A program made the position numbers and the translations under genes. A stretch of DNA of 8,980 nucleotides from an uncultured Gammaproteobacteria bacterium (GTDB lineage: Bacteria; Pseudomonadota; Gammaproteobacteria; Pseudomonadales; UBA5518): positions 1 through 8,980 of the forward strand of contig CAIXOY010000016.1 in assembly GCA_903921135.1 (NCBI GenBank). The letters run 5' to 3'. The notes beneath the pieces are model-generated. The model saw only the letters and a list, made by a program, of their open reading frames with translations. It was not told where the DNA came from and searched no databases. Below, piece by piece: positions 1 through 6,421 of the stretch (the stretch's first letter is position 1; the number at the start of each line of letters is the position of its first letter).

Positions 1-1005
1 GGCGCCCGCGTGAAAATCGGCTACCACGCCGCGATATTGCTGCTGCGCAACGGCTGCCGCGTGGTGGTGACCACGCGTTTCCCGCGGGACTGCGCGGCCC
101 GCTATGCACGTGAGCCGGATTTCGAGGCGTGGCGCGACAGCTTGTCCATCTACGGTCTGGATCTGCGCCACACGCCTTCCGTGGAGGCTTTCGCGCGGCA
201 CATGGAACAGACGCTGCCGCATCTGGATTTCCTGATCCAGAACGCCTGCCAGACCGTGCGTCGCCCGCCGGAGTTCTACGCGCACATGATCGAGGCGGAG
301 GAGGGCGCGCTCGCACAACTGCCGCCCGCGGAGGCAGCGCTTGTTGCGGACTACGAGTCCTTGCGGCGCAGCGTCGGGGTTGCCGGTCTTGCCGCGCCCG
401 CGCAGTTGTCGCAACTCGATGCCGAGGCCAGCACCGCGATCGCGGACCCGCGCAGCGCGCTGGTCGAACTCTTCCCGCGCGGTGTGCTGGACGCGGATCT
501 GCAGCAAGTGGATCTCCGTGATCGCAACTCCTGGCGCCTCAGCCTTGACGAGGTGCCCACGCGCGAACTCCTCGAGGTTCTGCTGGTGAACGCGGTGGGG
601 CCCTTCGTGCTCTCGGGGCGTCTCAAGACGCTGATGTTGCGCACGCCCTCGCGTGACAAGCACATCGTGCAGGTGAGCGCCATGGAAGGGCAGTTCAATC
701 GCAACAAGACCGCCAAGCACCCGCACACCAACATGGCGAAAGCGGCGCTCAACATGCTCACGCGCACCTCGGCGCAGGAGTACGTGCAGGACGGCATCCA
801 CATGAACTCCGTCGATACCGGCTGGATCACCGACGAGGACCCGGCGCATCTCGCGCAGCACAAGATCGAGATGCACCGTTTTTCGCCGCCGCTCGACGTG
901 GTCGATGGTGCGGCCCGTATCGTCGATCCGATCTTTGCCGGTCTCGCGAGCGGCGAGCACGCCTGGGGTCAGTTCTTCAAGGATTACCGCCCGACCTACT
1001 GGTGA
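1..1005 (+). CDS. SDR-family oxidoreductase, atypical active site (5' partial)
   Basis: This is a Rossmann-fold short-chain dehydrogenase/reductase that probably uses NAD(P)(H) in the cytoplasm; the substrate is unknown. The reading frame is open to the window edge. Its first codons encode Gly-Ala-Arg followed by VKIGY, which looks like the end of a TGxRxKIGY nucleotide-binding loop, so the true start lies upstream and the GTG at 10 is probably internal. Numbering from that codon, visible features are the beta-2 stretch VVVTTRFP (18-25), an NACQTVRRPP segment (78-87) in place of the usual NNAG, a long insertion of about 85 residues after it, NAVGP (194-198), the catalytic-type Ser at 223, and TNMAK (240-244) where YxxxK is expected. 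The C-terminal KDYRPTYW looks family-typical. I recall this long TTRFP-type subgroup as carrying the same Tyr loss, so this is probably not a mutation. It converges on the LLM gene with 37 bases between the stop codons. Confidence 0.85.
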   Translation, partial: GARVKIGYHAAILLLRNGCRVVVTTRFPRDCAARYAREPDFEAWRDSLSIYGLDLRHTPSVEAFARHMEQTLPHLDFLIQNACQTVRRPPEFYAHMIEAEEGALAQLPPAEAALVADYESLRRSVGVAGLAAPAQLSQLDAEASTAIADPRSALVELFPRGVLDADLQQVDLRDRNSWRLSLDEVPTRELLEVLLVNAVGPFVLSGRLKTLMLRTPSRDKHIVQVSAMEGQFNRNKTAKHPHTNMAKAALNMLTRTSAQEYVQDGIHMNSVDTGWITDEDPAHLAQHKIEMHRFSPPLDVVDGAARIVDPIFAGLASGEHAWGQFFKDYRPTYW

Positions 1006-1042
1006 TTGCCCGCGTCACGGCAAGCACGCGCCCCTCGCCGTT

Positions 1043-1915
1043 TCAGAACCGGCCCACGAGTTCCCGCCCGAAGCGCTCCAGTTCTTCCTGCATGGCCGAC
1101 TGCTCCGCGCCGCGCAGCGACACCACGAACTGGTCGACGCCCGCATCCCGGTACTCGGCGAGCGTCTCCGGGCTCACGGGCATGCGGTTGTACACCCCGT
1201 GGCTGATGGTGATGTCCTCGATGCGCCGTCCGCGCTCGGTGAGGAGTTCTGCGAGTCGCTGCCGCACAACCGCGATCTCCGCGGGAGTCTGGTCAAATCC
1301 GTAATAGCCGGAACCGAGATCCGCGACACGCCGGAACGTGGCGTCGCCGAAACCGCCGAACCAGAGCGGCGGGTGGGGTTGCTGCACGGGCTTGGGGTGT
1401 TGCCGGCAGGCGGGCAGTTCGTAGAAGCGTCCGGAGAAAGACGAGACCGGAGCGCACCACAGGCTGCGCATGACCTCGACGTATTCGCGGCAGCGCTCGC
1501 CGCGCGCGTCGAATGGCGTGGCACAGGCCGCGTATTCCTCCGAGCTCCAACCGGTGCCTATCGTGAAATCGAAGCGTCCGCCCGAGAGCCAGTCGAGCGT
1601 GGCGACGTGCTTGGCGGTGTAGACGGGGTTGCGCTGCGGGAGGATCACTACGCCTGTGGCCAGCCGTATGCGCGAGGTGCAGGCCGCGAGATAAGTGAGC
1701 GTCTGGATCGGATCCGGCAGGTTCGCCATGGAAGGGAAGAATGCGGTGCCATCGTCGGATTGCCGGTACTCGTCGGCCGGATCGTCGAAGAGCACCACGT
1801 GCTCGCCCAGATAGAGTTCGGCGAAGCCGAGTTCCTCGGCGCGCACGGCGATGTCCCGCAGGAAGGCGGGGTCAGTCGCCGGGTTCACCACCGGCAGGTT
1901 GATTCCGATATCCAT
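1043..1915 (-). CDS. LLM-class flavin/F420-dependent oxidoreductase
   Basis: This 290-residue protein belongs to the bacterial luciferase-like monooxygenase superfamily, a cytoplasmic TIM-barrel fold that binds reduced FMN or coenzyme F420. The N-terminus MDIGINLP is the typical first strand. AEELGFAELYLGEHV (26-40) is the classic helix-strand segment, followed by RIRLATGVVILPQRNPV (82-98), AKHVATLDWLSGGRF (101-115) with the cofactor-pocket type GTGW (120-123), and HPPLWFGGFG (181-190). These resemble the 'probable F420-dependent oxidoreductase' (Rv2161c-type) group, but the sequence alone does not decide between F420 and FMN. The ATG at 1915 is chosen because it begins the conserved first strand. 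The in-frame extension up to 2029 is Arg/Pro/Ala-rich and would run almost into the antiporter's start. No convincing Shine-Dalgarno precedes the start. The gene is divergent from the antiporter and the substrate is unknown. Confidence 0.88.
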   Translation of the reverse strand: MDIGINLPVVNPATDPAFLRDIAVRAEELGFAELYLGEHVVLFDDPADEYRQSDDGTAFFPSMANLPDPIQTLTYLAACTSRIRLATGVVILPQRNPVYTAKHVATLDWLSGGRFDFTIGTGWSSEEYAACATPFDARGERCREYVEVMRSLWCAPVSSFSGRFYELPACRQHPKPVQQPHPPLWFGGFGDATFRRVADLGSGYYGFDQTPAEIAVVRQRLAELLTERGRRIEDITISHGVYNRMPVSPETLAEYRDAGVDQFVVSLRGAEQSAMQEELERFGRELVGRF

Positions 1916-1947
1916 TTTCGTGTTGTCCGGGTTTATCGGCCATGCGG

Positions 1948-1953
1948 ATGATA
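1948..1953 (-). promoter_or_regulatory. candidate -10 element for the LLM oxidoreductase
   Basis: On the minus strand these bases read TATCAT, a 5/6 match to the sigma-70 -10 hexamer, about 32 bases upstream of the LLM ATG. I see no matching -35 at 16-18 bases. The shared divergent gap (1916-2043) is otherwise very GC-rich, and I see no convincing promoter or Shine-Dalgarno for the antiporter in it. This is a weak call resting on one hexamer. Confidence 0.25.
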
Positions 1954-2043
1954 GGCGCACCGCGGCCCGGATGGCGCGCTCGGCGCGCGATGCGCGGGAA
2001 CCGCGGCTTGGCGCGGGCGGGGTGGGCAATTAAGCTTCGCGCC

Positions 2044-3192
2044 ATGCTCATGCAACACGCTCCCGGCACCTCCTCCGTGCTCGCGCAGATTCTGCGCGAG
2101 TCCCCCATTGTCATCGGTCTGGGCACGGGCGCCCTTGTGCTTGTGCACTGGTCCCCGTCGGGTGCCATCGATGGCGTCCGGAACGTGGCATGGAGCCTCT
2201 GGCTCGTCACCGTGATCCTGTTGTGCGCCTTCCGCGCGATGGCGCATGCCGATGAACTGGCCGAGATTCTCGGCGAGCCCTACGGAACACTCATTCTCAC
2301 AGTCGCGGCCATCACCATCGAAGTCGCAGCCGTGTGCGCCGTGATGCTCGGTGCGGGCGGCGACGACACCGTCGCGCGGGACACCATGTTCTCGGTGCTG
2401 ATGATCATCCTGAACCTCTTGCTCGGGCTTGCGCTCCTTCTGGGCGGCGCGCGTCGCACGGTGCAGGAGTTCAATGCGCAGTCCGCGGGTGCCTACATGC
2501 CACTGATCGTTGCCCTCGGCATGATCACGCTGGTGCTGCCGCGCTTCACCACCAGCCGCGAGGGCGGGTGGATGAGCGACCCGATGATGGTGTTCGTCGG
2601 CATCGCCTCGCTTGCCATCTATGCCGTGTTCCTGGGCATGCAGACCACCCGCTATCGCGAGTTTTTCGCGCACGGGGCCGCCGGCGGACACGCGACGGAT
2701 GCGCGGCCTGAAGGACATCACGCGGGTTCCCTGCGCCGCCACGGCGTGCTGCTGTTCCTGGCGTTGGCTGCGGTGGTGATGGTGGCCGAAGGTCTGGCAG
2801 GTCGGGTGGGTTCGCTGCTCCGGGCGCTCGACGTGCCGAGCGGACTGGGCGGCGTGTTCATCGCGCTGCTGGTGCTTGCCCCCGAAGGATTGGCCGCGGT
2901 CGGGTCGGCGCGCGCCAACGACATGCAGCGCAGCATGAACATCCTGCTCGGCAGCGCGCTGGCCACGATCGGCCTCACGGTGCCCGCGGTGATCGCGATC
3001 CACTTCATCACGGGGGCCACGCCCGAATTCGGCCTCGATGCGCCCTACATCGTTCTGCTGGTGACGACATTCATGGTGGCCTCTCTGAACCTGCGCGGGG
3101 GCAAGGTGAACGCCATGCAGGGCGTGGTTCACCTGCTGCTGTTCCTTGCGTGGATCGCGACCATCCTCGACGAGGCCTCGGTCGCGTCCTGA
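2044..3192 (+). CDS. chaA: ChaA-type Ca2+(Na+/K+)/H+ antiporter
   Basis: This is an inner-membrane cation/proton exchanger of the CaCA superfamily, predicted to expel Ca2+ or Na+/K+ using the proton gradient. The protein is 382 residues with about ten or eleven hydrophobic segments in two halves. The first alpha-repeat is GEPYGTLILTVAAITIEV (77-94), with membrane acidic residues Glu78 and Glu93, followed by ARDTMF (111-116). The second repeat has LLVLAPEGLAA (275-285, Glu281) and GSALATIGLTVPAV (303-316). Both are hallmark ChaA segments. A histidine-containing hydrophilic loop (about 205-234) joins the halves. The start at 2044 is preferred: the open frame runs back to an ATG at 1942, but that extension is Arg/Gly-rich and unlike the family. 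ATG 2050 is an alternative. No clear Shine-Dalgarno is visible. Length is close to the usual family length. Actual ion selectivity cannot be read from the sequence. Confidence 0.9.
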   Translation: MLMQHAPGTSSVLAQILRESPIVIGLGTGALVLVHWSPSGAIDGVRNVAWSLWLVTVILLCAFRAMAHADELAEILGEPYGTLILTVAAITIEVAAVCAVMLGAGGDDTVARDTMFSVLMIILNLLLGLALLLGGARRTVQEFNAQSAGAYMPLIVALGMITLVLPRFTTSREGGWMSDPMMVFVGIASLAIYAVFLGMQTTRYREFFAHGAAGGHATDARPEGHHAGSLRRHGVLLFLALAAVVMVAEGLAGRVGSLLRALDVPSGLGGVFIALLVLAPEGLAAVGSARANDMQRSMNILLGSALATIGLTVPAVIAIHFITGATPEFGLDAPYIVLLVTTFMVASLNLRGGKVNAMQGVVHLLLFLAWIATILDEASVAS

Positions 3193-3220
3193 TCCGATCT
3201 GCTGCTGCGCGGCCGGATCC

Positions 3221-3236
3221 CGTGCGCAAGCGCACG
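3221..3236 (+). terminator. short hairpin after the antiporter gene
   Basis: There is a perfect inverted repeat, CGTGCG-CAAG-CGCACG (6-bp stem, 4-base loop), starting 29 bases after the antiporter stop codon. Only CCTT follows, not a real T-tract, so it is at best a weak or Rho-assisted terminator or an mRNA 3'-end stabiliser. Confidence 0.3.
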
Positions 3237-3255
3237 CCTTACGCAGTTTCCGGAA

Positions 3256-3273
3256 CATGATGTCTGTCACATC
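3256..3273. promoter_or_regulatory. palindromic operator-like site upstream of the DUF1800 gene
   Basis: Two overlapping symmetries are visible: GATGT-N5-ACATC (3259-3273), and CATGA-N6-TCACA (3256-3271), which matches 8 of 10 positions of the CRP-family TGTGA-N6-TCACA site. It lies about 55 bases before the preferred DUF1800 start, in a gap that must hold that unit's promoter. A TAAACT hexamer at 3293-3298 could be a -10. This is weak evidence, since short palindromes of this kind are common by chance. Confidence 0.2.
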
Positions 3274-3327
3274 GCTTCGGCGGTGATGCGCCTAAACTGC
3301 ACCCGTCATTGCCTCCGGTACCGTGAA

Positions 3328-4935
3328 ATGCTTCAGCTGCAAATCGTGCGCGCCGTGTGCCTGTGCCTGCTGGCGCTCGTATCTGCGGAGGCTCTCGCAC
3401 AGACGTCGCGCGAGGAGGCCTCCCGCATCCTCGCGCAGGGCAGTTTCGGCCCTACGCTCGCAGAGATCGATCGCGTAGCCGCGATCGGCGAGACGGCGTG
3501 GGTCGACGAGCAGTTTGCGCGCCGAGCGTCCTTCCAGCAGCCGTTGTGGGCGGCACGCGATCCCTCCACCCGAGGGCACGCTGAAATGCAGGGCATCTGG
3601 TTCGAGCGCGCCGTCCAGGCACCTGACCAGTTGCGCCAGCGCGTGGCTTTCGCGCTTTCCCAGATTCTCGTCGTGTCTGCGGAATCGGACATCCCGTCCG
3701 ACGGCCTGGTCACCTACTACGACATTCTCGTCAGGCACGCATTCGGCAATTACCGCAGCCTGCTGGGTGCGACGACCCGCTCGATGGCGATGGGGCGTTA
3801 TCTGTCGATGTACCAGAACCGTGCTCCTGATCCCGCGGCGGGCATCCGCGCTGACGAGAACTTCGCCCGCGAGATCATGCAGCTTTTCACCATCGGCCTC
3901 GTGAAGCTGAACCCCGACGGCACGCCCGCGCTCGATGCGGCAGGCCGCACCACACCCACCTACAACCAGAAGACCGTAGAAAACCTCGCGCGCGTTTTCA
4001 CCGGCTGGAGCTCCAGCGGCAACAGTGGGTTCTATGACTGGCCTGCGGTCTGGACGGCGCCGATGGTGTCGTACGAGGAATTCCACGATTCCGGCGAGAA
4101 ACGGGTCCTCGGCAAGGTGTTCCCGGCCGGACGCCCCGCAGCCGTGGAACTTGAACGCGTACTCGATCTCCTGTTCAACCACCCGAACACGGGGCCCTTC
4201 GTCTCGCGGCAACTGATACAGCGGCTCGTCACTTCCAATCCCTCGCCTGCCTATGTGGGGCGCGTGGCGGCCGTATTCGGCAACAACGGTGCGGGCGTAC
4301 GTGGCGACCTGAAAGCCGTGGTGCGCGCGATTCTTCTCGATCCGGAAGCCCGCCGCGGGCACATCGACATGCCCGAGCGTTTCGGCAAGGTGCGCGAGCC
4401 GCTGCTCCGGTTGACGCATGTCCTGCGCGCCTTCGGCGCCGTCAGCACCGCTGCCGACGGGCACTTCCCGCCGCAGTGGATCCAGTGGGCCATACCGCAG
4501 GCGCCACTGTCCTCGCCGACGGTTTTCAATTACTACCGGCCAAGCTACGCGCCCGACGGCGAGCTCCGTGCGCTCGGGCTCGTCGCGCCCGAGATGCAGC
4601 TCGCTGACGACTCCACCATCAACCAGGGCGCCAATTTCACCGCAGGCCTCATCTGGCAGCACAGCGCCAACCCTGGGGCGACGGGCGATCCCGACAACCC
4701 GCAGATCGTCATCGATATCCGGCGCGAGGCCGAAATGGCCCGCAACCCGGCGGCGCTGGTGGATCACCTGAACCTGCTCCTCGCGAGCGGGCAGTTGCCT
4801 CCGGCGCTTCGCGAAGCGGTGCGCAGGCGCCTGCTGGATTTCGGCTATGCCTGGGACGAAAACGCGGGCTACTCGCGCGCTTGGGCAGCCATTTACCTGA
4901 TCGTCAATTCGCCCCAGTACATGGTCCAGAAGTGA
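3328..4935 (+). CDS. DUF1800 family exported protein
   Basis: This is a 535-residue protein of the DUF1800 family (Pfam PF08811), whose biochemical role is not established to my knowledge. The ATG at 3328 is chosen because it gives a clean Sec-type signal peptide: Arg8, a hydrophobic core AVCLCLLALVSA (9-20), and an ALA/Q cleavage site near residue 24. The GTG at 3283 or ATG at 3286 would add a charged, Cys-containing extension before it. Family-type segments are ASRILAQGSFGPT (31-43), DQLRQRVAFALSQILVVS (100-117), ADENFAREIMQLFTIG (175-190), NHPNTGPFVSRQLIQRLV (284-301), RAILLDPEAR (333-342) and SPTVFNYYRPSY (396-407). The mature protein is probably periplasmic or outside the cell. There is no lipobox and no obvious membrane anchor. 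Length is normal for the family. It is followed 9 bases later by DUF1501, the usual partner, so the two are probably co-transcribed and act together. Confidence 0.9.
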   Translation: MLQLQIVRAVCLCLLALVSAEALAQTSREEASRILAQGSFGPTLAEIDRVAAIGETAWVDEQFARRASFQQPLWAARDPSTRGHAEMQGIWFERAVQAPDQLRQRVAFALSQILVVSAESDIPSDGLVTYYDILVRHAFGNYRSLLGATTRSMAMGRYLSMYQNRAPDPAAGIRADENFAREIMQLFTIGLVKLNPDGTPALDAAGRTTPTYNQKTVENLARVFTGWSSSGNSGFYDWPAVWTAPMVSYEEFHDSGEKRVLGKVFPAGRPAAVELERVLDLLFNHPNTGPFVSRQLIQRLVTSNPSPAYVGRVAAVFGNNGAGVRGDLKAVVRAILLDPEARRGHIDMPERFGKVREPLLRLTHVLRAFGAVSTAADGHFPPQWIQWAIPQAPLSSPTVFNYYRPSYAPDGELRALGLVAPEMQLADDSTINQGANFTAGLIWQHSANPGATGDPDNPQIVIDIRREAEMARNPAALVDHLNLLLASGQLPPALREAVRRRLLDFGYAWDENAGYSRAWAAIYLIVNSPQYMVQK

Positions 4936-4939
4936 GGAA
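4935..4939 (+). promoter_or_regulatory. ribosome-binding site of the DUF1501 gene, overlapping the DUF1800 stop
   Basis: The AGGAA motif begins on the last base of the DUF1800 TGA stop codon and sits 5 bases before the DUF1501 ATG. Ribosomes ending DUF1800 would cover this site, which suggests translational coupling. It also fixes the DUF1501 start at 4945. Confidence 0.7.
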
Positions 4940-4944
4940 TCGCC

Positions 4945-6294
4945 ATGGTTGATTTGCGTACGGGACGGCGGGGATTCCTGCGTACTGCCCTGGGTGCCGC
5001 GGTGCTACCGATGGCATCGACGATTCCCGCGCTGTTCGCGCCCGCCGTGGCGCGAGCGGCGGGGGACTTCCGGGCTCTGGTCTGCATCCAGCTCGACGGT
5101 GGCAACGACAGCTTCAATTGGCTGGTGCCCCGCAATCCTGCGGCGCACGCGCTCTATGCCGAGGCGCGTCCCGGGCTTGCCATTCCGCGCGCGTCGCTGC
5201 GACCGGTCACCACGGCGAGCGGGCTCGATCTCGGGCTGCACCCCGCGTCCGCGCGGCTGCAGTCGCTGTTCGCAAGCGGCGAGGCGGCATTCATCGCGAA
5301 TTGCGGCGTACTGATGCGCCCCACCACGAAGGCAGACTACGAGGCGGGTGTGTCGCTGCCGCCGGCGCTCTTCTCGCACAGCGATCAGTCTGACCACTGG
5401 ATGAGTGCCAGACCCGGCTTTCCCAAGCGCGATGGGTGGGCAGGCAGGCTGCACGCTGCGATGCCTGCCGCGAACGGAACGCCCGGCATCGCCATGAATC
5501 TCTCGCTTGCCGGCCCTACGCTGCTGCAGTCCGGTGGGCCAGTGCCCGCTTACATGCTCGGCCGCGAGGGTGCGGTACTGATCGATGCGATCCATCGCGA
5601 ATCAGCGAATTACTATCCCTATTTCAGTGGCATTGGCTTGGGAGAGCGCTCGGTGAATCCGCTGGAGCGTGCCATGGCGACGGCGATGCGCGGCGCTTTC
5701 GAGGTGGGGGAACTGGTGGACGAGTCGCTTGCAGCGACGCCGCCACCGGTCACGGAGTTCGATGCAGACAACCCGCTCGCGCTCGACTTGCGCACCGTGG
5801 CCCGCATGATCGCGGCGCGGGGCCCGCTTGGCATGAGCCGGCAGCTCTTCGTCCTGAGGATGAGCGGTTTCGATACCCATGACGGGCAGGCCGACGTGCA
5901 GCCACGCCTGTTCCGGGAACTGGACTCGGCCATCGGCGCCTTCCAGGACGAGATGCGCCTGCAGGGTGTTTCGGAGTCGGTCACGCTGTTCACGCTCTCG
6001 GAGTTCGGTCGCACCCTGACCACCAACGGTGACGGCACCGATCATGGGTGGGGTGCACACCAACTGGTGGTGGGTGGAGCGGTGCGGGGCGGGCAGGTCT
6101 ACGGCAGCATGCCGGACCTGCGCGTGGACGGGCCGCAGGATGCGGGTTTCGGCAGGATCATCCCGGGTGTTTCCAGCGAGCAGTACCTCGGCACGCTTGC
6201 GCGGTGGTTTGGCGTCTCAGCCGGCTCGCTCGCGCAGGTCTTTCCCAACTTCGCGCGCTTCATGCCGCGCACGCTCGGGTTCATGAGGGCCTGA
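4945..6294 (+). CDS. DUF1501 family protein, Tat-exported
   Basis: This 449-residue DUF1501 protein belongs to the alkaline phosphatase/sulfatase-like fold clan, implying a metal-dependent hydrolase or transferase; the substrate is unknown. The N-terminus carries a twin-arginine signal: GRRGFLR (7-13), a mildly hydrophobic stretch with prolines, and a cleavage site near AVARA (34-38). It should therefore be exported folded, possibly after binding a cofactor or metal. Conserved motifs in order are LDGGND (50-55), HSDQ (145-148) followed by HWMSA, FDTHDGQ (309-315), SEFGR (352-356) and TDHGWG (365-370). Their Asp/His/Glu residues are the likely metal ligands. The motif set is complete, suggesting an intact site. 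The start is supported by the Shine-Dalgarno at 4935 and by the Tat motif. It is the second gene of the unit with DUF1800. An alternative view, that it is a structural or secreted non-enzymatic partner of DUF1800, cannot be excluded. Confidence 0.9.
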   Translation: MVDLRTGRRGFLRTALGAAVLPMASTIPALFAPAVARAAGDFRALVCIQLDGGNDSFNWLVPRNPAAHALYAEARPGLAIPRASLRPVTTASGLDLGLHPASARLQSLFASGEAAFIANCGVLMRPTTKADYEAGVSLPPALFSHSDQSDHWMSARPGFPKRDGWAGRLHAAMPAANGTPGIAMNLSLAGPTLLQSGGPVPAYMLGREGAVLIDAIHRESANYYPYFSGIGLGERSVNPLERAMATAMRGAFEVGELVDESLAATPPPVTEFDADNPLALDLRTVARMIAARGPLGMSRQLFVLRMSGFDTHDGQADVQPRLFRELDSAIGAFQDEMRLQGVSESVTLFTLSEFGRTLTTNGDGTDHGWGAHQLVVGGAVRGGQVYGSMPDLRVDGPQDAGFGRIIPGVSSEQYLGTLARWFGVSAGSLAQVFPNFARFMPRTLGFMRA

Positions 6295-6302
6295 TCCCCA
6301 GC

Positions 6303-6328
6303 CCGGCGTCCCGGCGCCGGCCGCTTTT
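6303..6328 (+). terminator. possible intrinsic terminator after DUF1501
   Basis: There is an inverted repeat CCGGCG (6303-6308), a 6-base loop, and CGCCGG (6315-6320), followed after CCGC by TTTT (6325-6328). It starts 9 bases after the DUF1501 stop, in a 127-base gap before the next gene. The position suits a Rho-independent terminator ending the DUF1800-DUF1501 transcript. The T-run is short and displaced by 4 bases, so efficiency is doubtful. Confidence 0.4.
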
Positions 6329-6408
6329 CTCCCGCCTCCCGGCGTCCCTGCGCACACTGGCGCGTGCGGGCCGAGCGCAGTATCGTCGGGCCTGCCATTC
6401 CTGCTGCC

Positions 6409-6414
6409 GGAGGA
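6409..6414 (+). promoter_or_regulatory. strong ribosome-binding site of the serine hydrolase gene
   Basis: GGAGGA lies 7 bases before the ATG at 6422. It is the best Shine-Dalgarno in the window and it fixes the start. A possible weak promoter (CTGGCG at 6357-6362, TATCGT at 6381-6386, 18-base spacer) lies upstream but is not convincing. Confidence 0.65.
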
Positions 6415-6421
6415 TCCGTCG

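Noticed and set aside
905..1951. 348-codon plus-strand open frame across the LLM gene
   Set aside because: It overlaps the end of the SDR and the whole LLM gene, has no family motifs, and is explained by third-position GC bias on the opposite strand.
1942..2043. Possible 34-residue N-terminal extension of the antiporter
   Set aside because: The extension is Arg/Gly/Ala-rich, unlike the family N-terminus, and would occupy most of the intergenic region needed for two divergent promoters.
1933..3270. 445-codon minus-strand open frame opposite the antiporter gene
   Set aside because: It has low-complexity Arg/His/Gln/Glu/Asp composition typical of the complement of a membrane-protein gene. The plus strand encodes clear ChaA motifs.
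3292..4767. 491-codon open frame on the minus strand opposite the DUF1800 gene
   Set aside because: Its translation is rich in Arg, His, Gly and Val with no recognisable domain. It is the expected antisense shadow of a GC-rich gene, and the plus-strand protein matches a known family along its length.
6302..6348. 11-base direct repeat CCCGGCGTCCC, two copies 36 bases apart (6302-6312 and 6338-6348)
   Set aside because: Only two short copies occur in a C/G-rich gap, with no sign of a mobile element, CRISPR or regulatory array. Chance or local slippage explains them.
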